From positions 1 to 64,000 of the forward strand of contig NZ_SNZF01000016.1 in assembly GCF_004363725.1 (NCBI RefSeq): 64,000 nucleotides of DNA, in the 5' to 3' direction. The notes under the pieces are model-generated. The model did not search any database and was not told the origin of the DNA. It saw only the letters and a program-made list of their open reading frames with translations. This DNA is from Aquamicrobium defluvii. GTDB taxonomy: Bacteria > Pseudomonadota > Alphaproteobacteria > Rhizobiales > Rhizobiaceae. The position numbers and the translations under genes are program-made. Below, in pieces: positions 24,503 to 33,641 of the stretch (its first letter is position 1; every line of letters starts with the position of its first letter).

Positions 24503-24945
24503 TAACCATTATCCTTCAGAAACTGGTCGATAGCGGCCTTGACGATCACCGTCATTTTCAAGTCGTTTTCAGAGGCTGCTCGCTCCAGACGTTTCTTAGT
24601 ATCGTAATCAAGGGGGCAGTTGACGAAGTGTTTGCTCTCCCGCGCTTTATTCTGCTTCAGCTCCTGCAGTCGTATTCTGGATGCCTCACGCTCTAACGAT
24701 CTGCTCGTCGCTCTCTCCCGGCGAGCCTCCGGTGATGGCAGAATCAAGCTCGACCGTTGTGGCACTTGAACGTCAGGGACCTTCGCGGGAGCTTCTTCGA
24801 TAGCAACCTGGTCTGGATGATCGCTGGCCACCAAGTTTTCTGCTTCGTTGTCTATAGCCGGCTGCGACATTGAATTGGGCACATTCCCCCGTGACCGTCG
24901 CGGTGCAACGGGAAAATCAGATATACTGGAAGTCCCTTTAGCCAT
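24499..24945 (-). CDS. VirC2-like ribbon-helix-helix protein
   Basis: The 148-residue protein has a disordered N-terminal half. Its C-terminal RHH-like module (VNCPLDYDTKKRLERAASENDLKMTVIVKAAIDQFLKDNGY) ends much like VirC2 (DQFLK-x-G-aromatic). VirC2 binds overdrive next to T-DNA borders and, with VirC1, stimulates relaxosome assembly. It starts 1 bp after the VirC1-like gene on the same strand. The family link is based on motif and gene order, so it is moderately sure. Confidence 0.65.
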   Translation of the reverse strand: MAKGTSSISDFPVAPRRSRGNVPNSMSQPAIDNEAENLVASDHPDQVAIEEAPAKVPDVQVPQRSSLILPSPEARRERATSRSLEREASRIRLQELKQNKARESKHFVNCPLDYDTKKRLERAASENDLKMTVIVKAAIDQFLKDNGY

Positions 24946-24946
24946 C

Positions 24947-25663
24947 TTACGCCCTCTTTTCCTCGTTTGTCAGGAACCGTTCAATTTCTTGCATCATGCC
25001 CATAACCTCACTCCGGGCCTTTCTGACCGAGTCGCTGAGCTCCAGCATTTGCAGTGTCCCATATCCCAGTCTGATGTCCCGATAGGGGTTTCGCTCATAC
25101 AGCTCGGTATCAAGGAGGTGTGAATCATATCCCTGCTCTTGCAGGTTTGCGATGAAGGGGCGGATCAGGCGGTAAGCTTCCAGTGAGCGGCCGGGGAGAG
25201 TGATCCGGGTTCTGAAGTTGAGATGTGGAATGTTTCGCCCGGTACGATCGCAGGTGTCAGCCACGTCCATTGCTGCCTGGCCGGCAGCAAGGATCTCGTC
25301 TTGGTTTGGCTGGATCGGGGTCATAACGATGTCGGAGCCGGCGATGATCGTGTCCCGTAGCACGGTGTCTTGCCCGGGGGAGTCTATTAACACGACGTCA
25401 AACCCGGCGGTCTCGTTCTCCAGAATATGCTGAAGTGATGCGTTAGTTACCGCCGTTCGAAGCTCAATGCCGTCTGGCCTGTTGTCCTTCGCCTCTGAAC
25501 GGGACCACCACTCATTCAGGTTTTGTCGTCCGTCTGCATCAACCAAAAGCACTTGCTTACCTTGAAGCGCATATTCCCCGGCGATCAGGATTACGGCGGT
25601 CGTTTTCCCCGCGCCGCCCTTGCCGCTTACCAGCGACATGCAAATTGCCATTTCACGATCCAC
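24947..25663 (-). CDS. ParA-family ATPase, VirC1-like
   Basis: The 238-residue protein has the deviant Walker A SGKGGAGKTTAV near residue 13, A' strand VLLVDADGRQNLNEWW and Walker B FDVVLIDSPGQD. VDADGRQNLNEWW and the C-terminal LELSDSVRKARSEVMGMM resemble VirC1 of Agrobacterium Ti plasmids more than RepA. VirC1 recruits relaxosomes to the cell pole. Gene order ParA-RHH beside a border-like oriT supports a conjugation rather than partition role. Confidence 0.8.
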   Translation of the reverse strand: MDREMAICMSLVSGKGGAGKTTAVILIAGEYALQGKQVLLVDADGRQNLNEWWSRSEAKDNRPDGIELRTAVTNASLQHILENETAGFDVVLIDSPGQDTVLRDTIIAGSDIVMTPIQPNQDEILAAGQAAMDVADTCDRTGRNIPHLNFRTRITLPGRSLEAYRLIRPFIANLQEQGYDSHLLDTELYERNPYRDIRLGYGTLQMLELSDSVRKARSEVMGMMQEIERFLTNEEKRA

Positions 25664-25829
25664 TTCCTGTCTAAGACTTCACCCCGTCCCCTAGCGGTCC
25701 GACGTGTGTTCGATCGGAACATAAGTATCGTCGTTAAGATCTTCACATCGAAGAGCACCTACCATGTAAAAATACGTAGGTTAAGATCAAAACGTGCGTG
25801 TGATCGCACGCTGTTAGACATCAATAAAA

Positions 25830-25850
25830 CCACACGAGTTGGTCGTGTGG
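25830..25850. terminator. hairpin, possible terminator or oriT structure
   Basis: CCACACGA (25830-25837) pairs with TCGTGTGG (25843-25850) around GTTGG. T-rich tails exist on both sides, so it could terminate in either direction. Confidence 0.4.
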
Positions 25851-26104
25851 CTTTTACGACTGTCTGGGTCGAGTGGTGAACCCCGGAGCCGCGTGAGGCC
25901 GTCTTTGGCGCTCGCACGGAGGGCGCAAGGGCGAAGAGCGAAGCGTCCCTTTCGCCTGAGTACGAGGGACAGATAAAGGCCTTCAGAAGCGGTTTTGGCG
26001 GTGAACCCTGGTGAGCGTTCCAACGGAAAGAGTGCGAAGCGAAGCGGAGCCAGTCGAGAGGTGCAATTAGGTTGAAATTAGGAGATAGTGCTTTAGGTTA
26101 GGAG

Positions 26105-26137
26105 TGGCAGGATACGCAAAAATGTTTTACATTTTGC
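26105..26137 (-). other. oriT nick region resembling a T-DNA border
   Basis: TGGCAGGATA at 26105-26114 equals the conserved core of Agrobacterium T-DNA borders. Its complement TATCCTG-CCA is the VirD2/MOBP nick motif, placing the predicted nick on the minus strand between 26108 and 26107. A near-perfect hairpin GCAAAAATG-TTTTA-CATTTTGC follows immediately, as in MOBP oriTs. Confidence 0.7.
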
Positions 26138-26200
26138 ATTGCGATCGTGGGACAAGCCCACGATGAGGGTCGCAAAGCTCCGGGAAGGCCTAGTTGATTG

Positions 26201-26602
26201 ATGAGTGAGGACACAATCGAAGTGCCGACAGCCAAGCAACGCAAGGGGCGTCTAATCAACGTGCGCGTCAGCGATGCAGAGCATTCGGCCATCGAAGAAG
26301 CGGCCAAGTCGGCCGGTATGAGTGTGTCTGCTTTTTTCCGTTCTCTGCTCCTCGAGGGTGCTGGCGTTCGACCTATTCTGACTGCGGAAGACAGGTTGAT
26401 CATGGCCGCGTTGCTCGAAGACATGCGGATGATCGGCATCAATTTGAATCAGGTAGCCCGCTCCCTGAATGCAGGAAAGGGTGTCCATCCCTCAGAGCTG
26501 GACATCAACCTTGGCAACGTCCAGCGGATTCAGGCGGCTGTAATGAGTGAGCTGCGGACACTTTCGCGCCGTGCCGGGCATGAGCGCCGAGGCGAGGTGT
26601 AG
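26201..26602 (+). CDS. MobC-like relaxosome accessory protein
   Basis: The 133-residue protein begins with an RHH-like domain (LINVRVSDAEHSAIEEAAKSAGMSVSAFFRSLLLEG). It has the MobC signature MIGINLNQVARSLNAGKG. MobC-type proteins bind oriT and help the relaxase open the DNA. ATG 26201 is chosen over the TTG in front of it. It is 3 bp from the relaxase gene, so both form one transcript. Confidence 0.8.
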   Translation: MSEDTIEVPTAKQRKGRLINVRVSDAEHSAIEEAAKSAGMSVSAFFRSLLLEGAGVRPILTAEDRLIMAALLEDMRMIGINLNQVARSLNAGKGVHPSELDINLGNVQRIQAAVMSELRTLSRRAGHERRGEV

Positions 26603-26605
26603 GCC

Positions 26606-28780
26606 GTGGAGTTCTTTTTCGGCACTTTCACAAGCGAATGGGAGCAAAGGCGCGCGGCGCTATTGCACGAAATGACGCTCGGCGGCCGTGGGAGGGCTGT
26701 CGAGGAAGAGCTTGAGAAGAGACTGAAGAATCTGCAGCACCAGGTTGGGATGTCTAAAGGCGGGTCGGGATCTAGGGGAGGGATGAGGACTTCGGCATTC
26801 AACGTGTCATCGCCTTCGAGAACGATGGCTGCCGGTTCGGGTGCTATGCGATCAATGGACGTTCGTCTTGCGAGCGTTGCCAAAGGGAGCCAGCCAGCAG
26901 TTGTCAAACTGGCTTCCTACGGTGGTGGCGTCCGCGTCGGCTCGATGCTCAACTATGTTTCCAGAGGGGGGGAGCTGAAGGTTGAGAACGAGAACGGCGA
27001 GACGTTGCGTGGCCGTGAGGAGCTGGCGCGTCTCCGTGGCGATTGGGATCACCTTTTCCAAAACAGGACCGAGAGCCGCGATATCGGCGCGTTTTGCGTC
27101 GACGTGAGCGTTTCCGGCGGCTCGAACCCGCATGAGCAGGTGCGGGACATTCTCAGCAGTGGCTTTGGTGATCGATGCTACGCTTACTCTGTCGAAACCC
27201 GTAGCGACGGATCGCTGAAGGTCGAGGGCTATGTTGTGTTGCGCAGCGGGCAGGGCGAGCGGCTGACGGCTGACGCGAAGGCGGCCGCCATCGTTCAGGA
27301 GCGTTTCGACGCCAGCGCCGTTGCGAAAGAGGCCCCCGCGGCTTTCTCGTTCACAGGCTATGGCAATGGCGTGGAATATGGCGCTGCCAAGTTGCGAGAC
27401 CTGATCGCGCAGCGGAACGACGTTCGAGACGATCAGGGACGCTCGATTGCCGATGACAAGGCTGCGGGCGACCTGGTGCAAAAGGAATGGCGGGATGAGC
27501 TGCACAGCCGCAAGAGCCGTGACGTGATGCACGTGATCATGTCGGCGCGTGCCGGCACGGATGCTGTCGCTTTCGAAGGAGCTGTTCGCGACTTCCTGGC
27601 TGAGCAGTTTGCGGGCCATCGGTACGTTTTCGCTATGCACGATCCGGAGAGCGATCCGAAAGAAGCAGGGGAGGGGGGCAAGCGGCCGCATGTTCATGCT
27701 CATGCCATCGTTACCATGCGTTCGGAATCGGGCGACCGAATCGAGACGACTCCGGCCACCTTCAGGCAATGGCGTGAGGTCATGGCCGAGAAGGCGCGTG
27801 ACCACGGCATCAACATGGAAATGACCGATCGGCGAGAGTTCGCCACGCCGCCAGCCTTCACGCGAAATCAGGTTCGCGCCGTCAAGCATGACGGTCGAAC
27901 CGAGCATGTAGGCACCAGCGATCCGGCGCAGGCGCGATATGACGCAAAGCGAGCTGGTCGGCGCGTGGTGGCGACGAGCCAGAGAAGCCGCCAGTACATC
28001 CTAAAAGCGCAGGAGACCTGGCAGAAGATTGCAGTCAACGCCGGCGACACAGTGGTTGCGGCCTACGCCGCTCAGCATCGCTCCTATCTGGAAAACGGCC
28101 TTGCCCAAACGGATCAATCGGCTGCTGGTGCAGTCATTCATGCAGATTTCGGCGGTGATTACCGCTCCAATATGGTAGCAATCAGAGACATGTTGTCGGA
28201 GGCAAAGGACATGCGCGAGCAGACACGCCCAGAGTTCGAAGCGTACGAAAAGACTGTTGAAACGGCTCTATTCAACCTTCAGCGCAGCGCTGGTCCAGAG
28301 GACCGGTCAGGCTTCGAAGAAGTTTCCTCCCTCGCTCGCGAGATCGTCGATCTGCGCAGGCAGATGCTCGAAATGAAGGAGCGTGGGCTTGATGAGCAGG
28401 ATGGACGCAACGCTGCTGGCGACGTCTCCAGAGAAAGTGGCGTCGCGCCGGAAAGAACGGCATCTGAGGTGCTAGAGCAGACGAATGCTAACCTTCAGTG
28501 GGAGGCGGCTGTTGCCAAGCATGGAGAGGCTGTCGTTGAGGCTGGTAACGATGCGATGGCAAATGTGGAACACTATCGCTCCGGCCTCGCCCATATCGAA
28601 GCCGGCGAGCTCGGAGACGAAAACCGGGAGCAGTATGAGAAGGGCCTTGAGGCTTCGCTTCATCATGCAGCTCAACTCGCCGCTACCGGAAACGGCTATC
28701 TCCGGGATGTTGCCAACGAAGATCCGGAACTGCGCGCGGAGATCGAGACCATTGAGCGCAATGAAGAGCGTGGGTGTTGA
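26606..28780 (+). CDS. MOBP-type relaxase, 3' end altered by IS21
   Basis: The 724-residue protein starts at GTG 26606. After a variable N-terminus it has LNYVSRGGELKVENENGE (motif I, with the candidate nicking tyrosine) near 118 and the metal-binding histidine motif PHVHAHAIVTMRS near 365. A predicted coiled-coil C-terminus follows. Relaxases nick oriT and lead the strand into the recipient. The last codons (TGT TGA) belong to the IS21 left end at 28775, so the natural C-terminus has been lost. The catalytic half is intact, so nicking may persist while C-terminal functions such as secretion signals may not. Confidence 0.82.
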   Translation: MEFFFGTFTSEWEQRRAALLHEMTLGGRGRAVEEELEKRLKNLQHQVGMSKGGSGSRGGMRTSAFNVSSPSRTMAAGSGAMRSMDVRLASVAKGSQPAVVKLASYGGGVRVGSMLNYVSRGGELKVENENGETLRGREELARLRGDWDHLFQNRTESRDIGAFCVDVSVSGGSNPHEQVRDILSSGFGDRCYAYSVETRSDGSLKVEGYVVLRSGQGERLTADAKAAAIVQERFDASAVAKEAPAAFSFTGYGNGVEYGAAKLRDLIAQRNDVRDDQGRSIADDKAAGDLVQKEWRDELHSRKSRDVMHVIMSARAGTDAVAFEGAVRDFLAEQFAGHRYVFAMHDPESDPKEAGEGGKRPHVHAHAIVTMRSESGDRIETTPATFRQWREVMAEKARDHGINMEMTDRREFATPPAFTRNQVRAVKHDGRTEHVGTSDPAQARYDAKRAGRRVVATSQRSRQYILKAQETWQKIAVNAGDTVVAAYAAQHRSYLENGLAQTDQSAAGAVIHADFGGDYRSNMVAIRDMLSEAKDMREQTRPEFEAYEKTVETALFNLQRSAGPEDRSGFEEVSSLAREIVDLRRQMLEMKERGLDEQDGRNAAGDVSRESGVAPERTASEVLEQTNANLQWEAAVAKHGEAVVEAGNDAMANVEHYRSGLAHIEAGELGDENREQYEKGLEASLHHAAQLAATGNGYLRDVANEDPELRAEIETIERNEERGC

Positions 28781-28887
28781 TTTCCACCGAGAAGTGACCC
28801 GGGCGGGCGCAAGATTTCCACTGAGAATTGACCCATGTGAGACCCTTCCCCTGGCAGGCATCGTCGGGGGTTATCGGAGTGATCGAC

Positions 28888-30423
28888 ATGGCGTTTTTGA
28901 CTATTATCCGGCGCTGGGCACTGCGTGAGCACGTGCCCATCCGGGAGATCGCGCGGCGGACTGGTCTGTCGCGGAATACGATCAGGAAGTATCTGAGGTC
29001 GGGCTCAGTTGAGCCGAAGTTCACCGTGCCCGAGAGGCCGAGCAAGCTCGATCCTTATGCCGCGAAGCTGGCGGGTTGGCTGAAGACCGAGGCCGGCAAG
29101 TCGCGCAAGCAGCGCCGCACCGTCAAGCAGCTGCACGCCGATCTTGTCGCCCTGGGCTTCACCGGTTCCTACAACCGGGTCGCCGCCTTTGCACGAGAGT
29201 GGCGGGCGGATCGGCATCGGGAACTGCAGACCACGGGGCGCGGGACCTTCGTGCCGCTCGTCTTCGCGCCCGGCGAGGCCTTCCAGTTCGACTGGAGCGA
29301 GGACTGGGCCATTCTGGGCGGCGAGCGCACCAAGCTGCAGGTGGCGCATATCAAGCTGTCGCACAGCCGGGCATTCTTGCTGCGGGCCTATCTGCTGCAG
29401 ACCCACGAGATGCTGTTCGATGCCCACGGTCATGCCTTCCGGGTCTTCGGCGGTGTTCCCGCGCGGGGCATCTACGACAACATGCGCACCGCTGTTGACC
29501 GCGTCGGCAAGGGCAAGGAGCGCCAGGTCAATGCTCGGTTCCTGGCGATGACCAGCCACTACGTGTTCGAGCCCGAGTTCTGCAATCCGGCCGCCGGATG
29601 GGAGAAGGGCCAGGTGGAGAAGAATGTCCAGGACGCCCGCCATCGCCTTTGGCAGCCGATCCCGAGCTTCCCGGACCTGGCGGCGCTGAACGCCTGGCTG
29701 GAGCGGCGCTGCCTGGAGCTATGGCACGAGATTCCGCACGGGGCTTTGCCGGGCAGCATCGCCGATGCTCTGGCCGAGGAGAGAGCGGCTCTCATGCAGA
29801 TGCCACCTGCCTTCGACGGCTTCGTCGAACTGAGCAAGCGTGTCTCGCCGACCTGCCTGATCAGCTTCGAGCGCACCCGCTACAGTGTGCCAGCCTCGTT
29901 TGCGAACCGGCCGGTCAGCCTGAGGGTGTATCCCGAGCGGATCGTCGTGGCGGCCGAGGGGCGGATCCTGTGCGAGCATCCGCGGCTGATCCAGCGTTCC
30001 CACCATCTGCCGCCGTGCACCATTTACGACTGGCGGCATTATCTGGCCGTCATCCAGCGCAAGCCGGGCGCCCTGCGCAACGGGGCTCCCTTCGTGGAGA
30101 TGCCGCCTGCCTTCCGGCAGTTGCAGGAACTCCTGCTGCGGCGGCCAGGCGGCGACCGCGAGATGGTCGACGTGCTGGCCCTGGTATTGCATCACGACGA
30201 GCAGACCGTGTTGACGGCAGTGGAACTGGCCCTGCAGGCGGGCGTGCCGACCAAGACCCATGTGCTGAACATCCTGCATCGGCTGATCGACGCAAAGACG
30301 CATGTCGCACCACCCATCGATCCCCCACAGGCACTTGCCCTGAACAACGAGCCCAGGGCCAACGTCGAACGATATGACGGACTGCGCGGCCATGATGTGA
30401 AGGAGATCCGTCATGCGTCATGA
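28888..30423 (+). CDS. istA: IS21-family transposase IstA
   Basis: The 511-residue protein from ATG 28888 (CGGAG 8 bp upstream) has an N-terminal HTH ([24 protein letters not shown]). A DDE integrase core follows ([39 protein letters not shown]). The frame is complete and overlaps istB by 11 bp. Confidence 0.93.
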   Translation: MAFLTIIRRWALREHVPIREIARRTGLSRNTIRKYLRSGSVEPKFTVPERPSKLDPYAAKLAGWLKTEAGKSRKQRRTVKQLHADLVALGFTGSYNRVAAFAREWRADRHRELQTTGRGTFVPLVFAPGEAFQFDWSEDWAILGGERTKLQVAHIKLSHSRAFLLRAYLLQTHEMLFDAHGHAFRVFGGVPARGIYDNMRTAVDRVGKGKERQVNARFLAMTSHYVFEPEFCNPAAGWEKGQVEKNVQDARHRLWQPIPSFPDLAALNAWLERRCLELWHEIPHGALPGSIADALAEERAALMQMPPAFDGFVELSKRVSPTCLISFERTRYSVPASFANRPVSLRVYPERIVVAAEGRILCEHPRLIQRSHHLPPCTIYDWRHYLAVIQRKPGALRNGAPFVEMPPAFRQLQELLLRRPGGDREMVDVLALVLHHDEQTVLTAVELALQAGVPTKTHVLNILHRLIDAKTHVAPPIDPPQALALNNEPRANVERYDGLRGHDVKEIRHAS

Positions 30424-31204
30424 TCCCGCCAGCGCCGCCATCGTGATCATGCTGCGCAGCCTGAAGATGTTCGGAATGGCCCAGGCCGTCACCGATCTGA
30501 TGGAACAGGGCGCACCGGCCTTCGATGCCGCCGTGCCTATGCTCGCGCAGCTCCTGAAAGCCGAACTCGCTGAACGCGAGGTGCGCTCCATTGCCTATCA
30601 CATGAAGGCGGCGCGCTTCCCGGCCTACAAGGATCTGTCCGGCTTCACCTTTGCCGACAGCGAGATCAACGAGGCCATGGTGCGCCAGCTGCACCGCGGC
30701 GAGTTCCTCGAGGATGCTCACAACGTTGTCCTGATCGGCGGACCGGGAACCGGAAAGACCCATGTCGCAACTGCTCTCGGCGTCCAGGCCGTCGAACACC
30801 ACCGGCGCAAGGTCCGCTTCTTCTCCACCATCGAGCTGGTCAACGCGCTGGAACAGGAAAAGGCCAAAGGCAAGGCCGGCCAGCTTGCCGAAAGCCTCGT
30901 GCGCCTCGATCTCGTGATCCTGGACGAGTTGGGCTATCTGCCCTTCAGCGCATCCGGCGGGGCCTTGCTGTTCCATCTCCTGAGCAAGCTCTATGAGCGA
31001 ACCAGCGTCGTCATCACCACCAACCTCAGCTTCAGCGAATGGTCCACCGTCTTCGGCGACGCCAAGATGACGACCGCGCTGCTCGATCGTCTCACCCACC
31101 GCTGCCACATCCTGGAAACCGGAAACGACAGCTTCCGCTTCAAGGCAAGCTCGGCTGCGGCAACAAAACGGAAGGAGGACCCACGGCCCTTGACCCCAGC
31201 GTGA
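30413..31204 (+). CDS. istB: IS21-family helper ATPase IstB
   Basis: The 263-residue AAA+ protein is DnaC-like with Walker [18 protein letters not shown] near 107 and Walker [14 protein letters not shown]. IstB remodels target DNA for IstA. Its start lies within istA, indicating coupled translation. Confidence 0.93.
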   Translation: MRHDPASAAIVIMLRSLKMFGMAQAVTDLMEQGAPAFDAAVPMLAQLLKAELAEREVRSIAYHMKAARFPAYKDLSGFTFADSEINEAMVRQLHRGEFLEDAHNVVLIGGPGTGKTHVATALGVQAVEHHRRKVRFFSTIELVNALEQEKAKGKAGQLAESLVRLDLVILDELGYLPFSASGGALLFHLLSKLYERTSVVITTNLSFSEWSTVFGDAKMTTALLDRLTHRCHILETGNDSFRFKASSAAATKRKEDPRPLTPA

Positions 31205-31240
31205 CCCCAAGAACATAAACTTCAGCCGGGTCAAAACTCG

Positions 31241-31837
31241 ATGGAAAACCCGGGTCACTTCTCAGCGGAAATCAACACCGCTATCTTGCCTCGGATGGCG
31301 TTCAGCCAGGAGATCACCGAAAAGTCAGTCTTCTACGACCCAGACGCGCCCGTTCTCGGAAACCCGAAGGGAGACGTCACGGTCGTCGAGTTCTTCGACT
31401 ACCAATGCCCTTACTGCAAAAAAATCCATCCGATGGTCGAAAGGGTGGTTCGCGAGGACGGCAATGTCCGGCTGGTGCTGAAGGACTGGCCTGTCTTCGG
31501 CGGCGCATCGATCTTTGCCGCCCAGGCCGTCCTTGGAGCCGCACAGATGGGAAAGTACGAACCAGCCATGGAAGCGCTGATGAAGACGACGGGAAAGCTG
31601 ACGGAGGAAGAGGTGGAAAAGGCGCTCACGAGCACCGGCCTCACCATGCAGGAGATTGCTGCCGCTGTGAACAAGCATAGTGCCAAGATCTCGGGGCTGC
31701 TCGACCGCAATTACAGTCAGGCACTGGCCTTCAACTTCGCAGGCACGCCCTCCTTTGTCATTGGGCGGACGACTTTCGCCGGCGTCCTCGACGAGAAAGG
31801 GCTGAAGGGCGCGATAGCAGAGGCCCGCGCGGCATGA
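31241..31837 (+). CDS. DsbA-family thiol oxidoreductase, N-terminus replaced by IS21 sequence
   Basis: The thioredoxin-fold core is clear: VTVVEFFDYQCPYCKKIHPMV with Cys56-Pro-Tyr-Cys59, the inserted helical domain, and the cis-proline loop FAGTPSFVIG. DsbA-type proteins are exported, but the first 13 codons of this frame lie in the IS21 right repeat and there is no signal peptide. The real start and signal sequence were lost at 31277. The product would stay cytoplasmic if made, so it is probably non-functional. Confidence 0.8.
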   Translation: MENPGHFSAEINTAILPRMAFSQEITEKSVFYDPDAPVLGNPKGDVTVVEFFDYQCPYCKKIHPMVERVVREDGNVRLVLKDWPVFGGASIFAAQAVLGAAQMGKYEPAMEALMKTTGKLTEEEVEKALTSTGLTMQEIAAAVNKHSAKISGLLDRNYSQALAFNFAGTPSFVIGRTTFAGVLDEKGLKGAIAEARAA

Positions 31838-31952
31838 GTGGACGGATTTTTGGAGCCGGTCTTGTTCTGCAAGAAGCACCGGCAGAGCCTTCAGGGTGCC
31901 TTAAGGCTGCCGGGCTTGGAAGAGGTCGAAGAAATCAACGAAGAGTCGCCGC

Positions 31953-32714
31953 ATGACCAATGAGATCCAGACCAAAAGAAGAACTAGCTGCTCAACCGCG
32001 AGCCGCATTGGCGCAAGCTTGCCGAGGCGTTCATTTATCCTTGGGATTGGAGCAATCGCCGTTTCAGGCTGCGTCTCGACCGAGCCCCCGCCCGTTTTGG
32101 CGACGCTCCCGGAACCCCTGCCGGCGCCCACACCAGTGGTGCCGCCGATGTACTATGCCATGCCGAATGAGCGTTTTCCGGTCCCGGAAATCGATATCAC
32201 TCAACTCGACCCGCAATTCTGGCGGACGGAGGTCGATTATCCTACGAGCGAGAGACCGGGAACCCTCGTAGTCGATACGCCAGGCAAGTATCTTTACCAC
32301 GTCAAGGCCGATGGCCGTGCCATGCGGTACGGGATCGGGGTCGGACGTGAAGGATTTGCCTGGGCGGGACAGGCTATCATGGCCTACAGGCGGGAATGGC
32401 CGCGCTGGACGCCGCCCGATTCCATGGTCGCGCGGCAACCGGAACTGGAACCCTACAGCATTGCAAATGGCGGCATGCCTCCCGGACTGAAGAATCCGCT
32501 CGGCGCGCGGGCGCTCTACATCCATGAGGACGGGAGGGACACCTTATATCGAATCCACGGCACACCTGAGGCCTTCAGCATTGGGAAGGCCGTTTCCTCA
32601 GGTTGCATCCGGCTCATCAATCAGGACGTGATTCACCTTCACGACGAGGTAAGAGATGGCAGCCGCATCGTGGTCATTCCCGACCCGGCAATGAGCCATC
32701 TGCTCGTAGGTTGA
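31953..32714 (+). CDS. YkuD-family L,D-transpeptidase lipoprotein
   Basis: The 253-residue protein has a Tat-like signal (LPRRSFILGIGAIAVSGC) with a lipobox cysteine at residue 40. A proline-rich linker follows, then the YkuD domain: GTLVVDTPGKYLYHV, GREGFAWAG, and the catalytic IHGTPEAFSIGKAVSSGCIRLINQDV with the HGT and SSGCIR motifs. It forms 3-3 cross-links or attaches proteins in peptidoglycan. YkuD proteins of this type are common in Rhizobiales, often in several copies. It follows the dsbA-like gene by 115 bp. Confidence 0.88.
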   Translation: MTNEIQTKRRTSCSTASRIGASLPRRSFILGIGAIAVSGCVSTEPPPVLATLPEPLPAPTPVVPPMYYAMPNERFPVPEIDITQLDPQFWRTEVDYPTSERPGTLVVDTPGKYLYHVKADGRAMRYGIGVGREGFAWAGQAIMAYRREWPRWTPPDSMVARQPELEPYSIANGGMPPGLKNPLGARALYIHEDGRDTLYRIHGTPEAFSIGKAVSSGCIRLINQDVIHLHDEVRDGSRIVVIPDPAMSHLLVG

Positions 32715-32885
32715 ACTTCAGGTTGATCCGCAGGTGACATCACCAGCGGGTTCACCCGTGATCCTGGGGCAGGAATGGCCGCGTTCGGCTCGCGAAACGG
32801 AGAGTGTCGCTTTAGAGATTGCCGCAACGCAGCCGTATGCGTTGGACTGCAATGTCCGCTGTTGGCGCGAAGCCGCCTTCTTGCC
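32715..32885. other. 171-bp convergent gap, no feature recognised
   Basis: The transpeptidase gene and the resolvase gene converge here. I see no gene or strong terminator. Confidence 0.4.
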
Positions 32886-33440
32886 CTACGATGATGCGGC
32901 TTCTCTGAGGGCGCGATACACGCTTGCACGACCTATGTTCAGCGTCTTGGCAATTTCTGTTGGTCCCATCCCGTCGGATTTCAGTCGGCGGATCCCAGCA
33001 ACATCAACATGAGGCTTCCTGCCTTTGTAGACCCCTCTGCTTTTTGCAGCGGCGATGCCTTCCATCTGTCTTTCTCTACGAAGGTTCGTCTCGAACTCAG
33101 CGAATACGCCGAGCATATCGAGGAAAGCCTTGCCGGCCGCCGAGCTCGTGTCGATCGGCTGTTCCGTCGCCTTCAGGGTCACCCCTTTCTGCTTAAGCAG
33201 CCGTATGATGTCCTGCAGATCTCCAACTGACCGCGCCAGCCGATCGACCCGCGTCACGACCAGGCTGTCGCCGTCGCGCATGAATTCTAGAAGCGTGTTA
33301 AGCTCCCTCCGATCCTGCTTAGTTGATCCGGATTTCTTTTCCGCCCGGATGACCGTGCACCCGGCCGCCTTCAAAGCCGCCTCTTGAATTGCCAGATCCT
33401 GATCGATGGTGCTGACACGCGCGTACCCGTAAATTGCCAT
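32886..33440 (-). CDS. serine recombinase (resolvase/invertase)
   Basis: ATG 33440 gives a 184-residue protein starting MAIYGYARVSTIDQDLAIQ, with VTRVDRLARSVGDL and AFLDMLGVFAEFETNLRRERQMEGI. The C-terminal Hin-like HTH is GMGPTEIAKTLNIGRASVYRAL. It is a stand-alone Tn3-resolvase/Pin-type recombinase. Four GTCTCA motifs lie just upstream of its start (33445-33541) and are likely its binding sites. On plasmids such proteins resolve multimers; it could also be a relic of a lost transposon. Confidence 0.88.
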   Translation of the reverse strand: MAIYGYARVSTIDQDLAIQEAALKAAGCTVIRAEKKSGSTKQDRRELNTLLEFMRDGDSLVVTRVDRLARSVGDLQDIIRLLKQKGVTLKATEQPIDTSSAAGKAFLDMLGVFAEFETNLRRERQMEGIAAAKSRGVYKGRKPHVDVAGIRRLKSDGMGPTEIAKTLNIGRASVYRALREAASS

Positions 33441-33444
33441 GAAA

Positions 33445-33541
33445 CGTCTCAATAGGTTCTAGACCTTTAATGGGTAGCGTCTCATAACTTCAAAATCAAC
33501 CCAAATGATACACTGATATGTGTCTCACGCAGATTGTCTCA
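33445..33541. promoter_or_regulatory. four GTCTCA direct repeats, candidate res site
   Basis: (C/T)GTCTCA occurs in the same orientation at 33445-33451, 33478-33484, 33521-33527 and 33535-33541, directly upstream of the resolvase gene. Repeated short motifs over about 100 bp are typical of resolvase res regions. Confidence 0.55.
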
Positions 33542-33641
33542 GAAGGTATACCCGGTTGGGAATAATCAGTCTGCACGCCTTAGGGAGCCTATCATCGATC
33601 TAGACAATCTGTGACTTTGTAGGCCATGGTCGGTCCCCGAC

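Larger units (their letters stand above)
25664..26200. other. predicted origin of transfer region
   Basis: These 537 bp between divergent mobilisation genes hold no convincing gene. They contain a hairpin CCACACGA/TCGTGTGG (25830-25850), several short GAAGCG/GAGCG repeats (25900-26060), a T-border-like sequence with an adjacent hairpin (26105-26137), and a perfect inverted repeat ATCGTGGG-ACAAG-CCCACGAT (26144-26164). Confidence 0.6.
28775..31277 (+). mobile_element. IS21-family insertion sequence
   Basis: The element carries istA and istB. Its ends are TGTTGATTTCCACCGAGAAG on the left and the complement TGTTGATTTCCGCTGAGAAG on the right, each followed inward by a second degenerate copy, as in IS21 elements. 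The flanks (gcgtggg left, ccgctatc right) show no target duplication. It separates a truncated relaxase gene from a truncated dsbA-like gene, pointing to a deletion or rearrangement next to the element. Confidence 0.92.

Noticed and set aside
24258..24509. 83-codon minus-strand frame starting ATG 24509
   Set aside because: Overlaps the 140-residue frame whose TTG start is coupled (TTGA) to the upstream gene; the 140-residue frame is the better candidate.
30050..31258. 402-codon minus-strand frame opposite istA/istB
   Set aside because: Shadow of the IS21 genes; no coding motifs.
32734..33012. 92-codon plus-strand frame after the transpeptidase gene
   Set aside because: Overlaps the 3' end of the resolvase gene on the other strand and shows no recognisable features.
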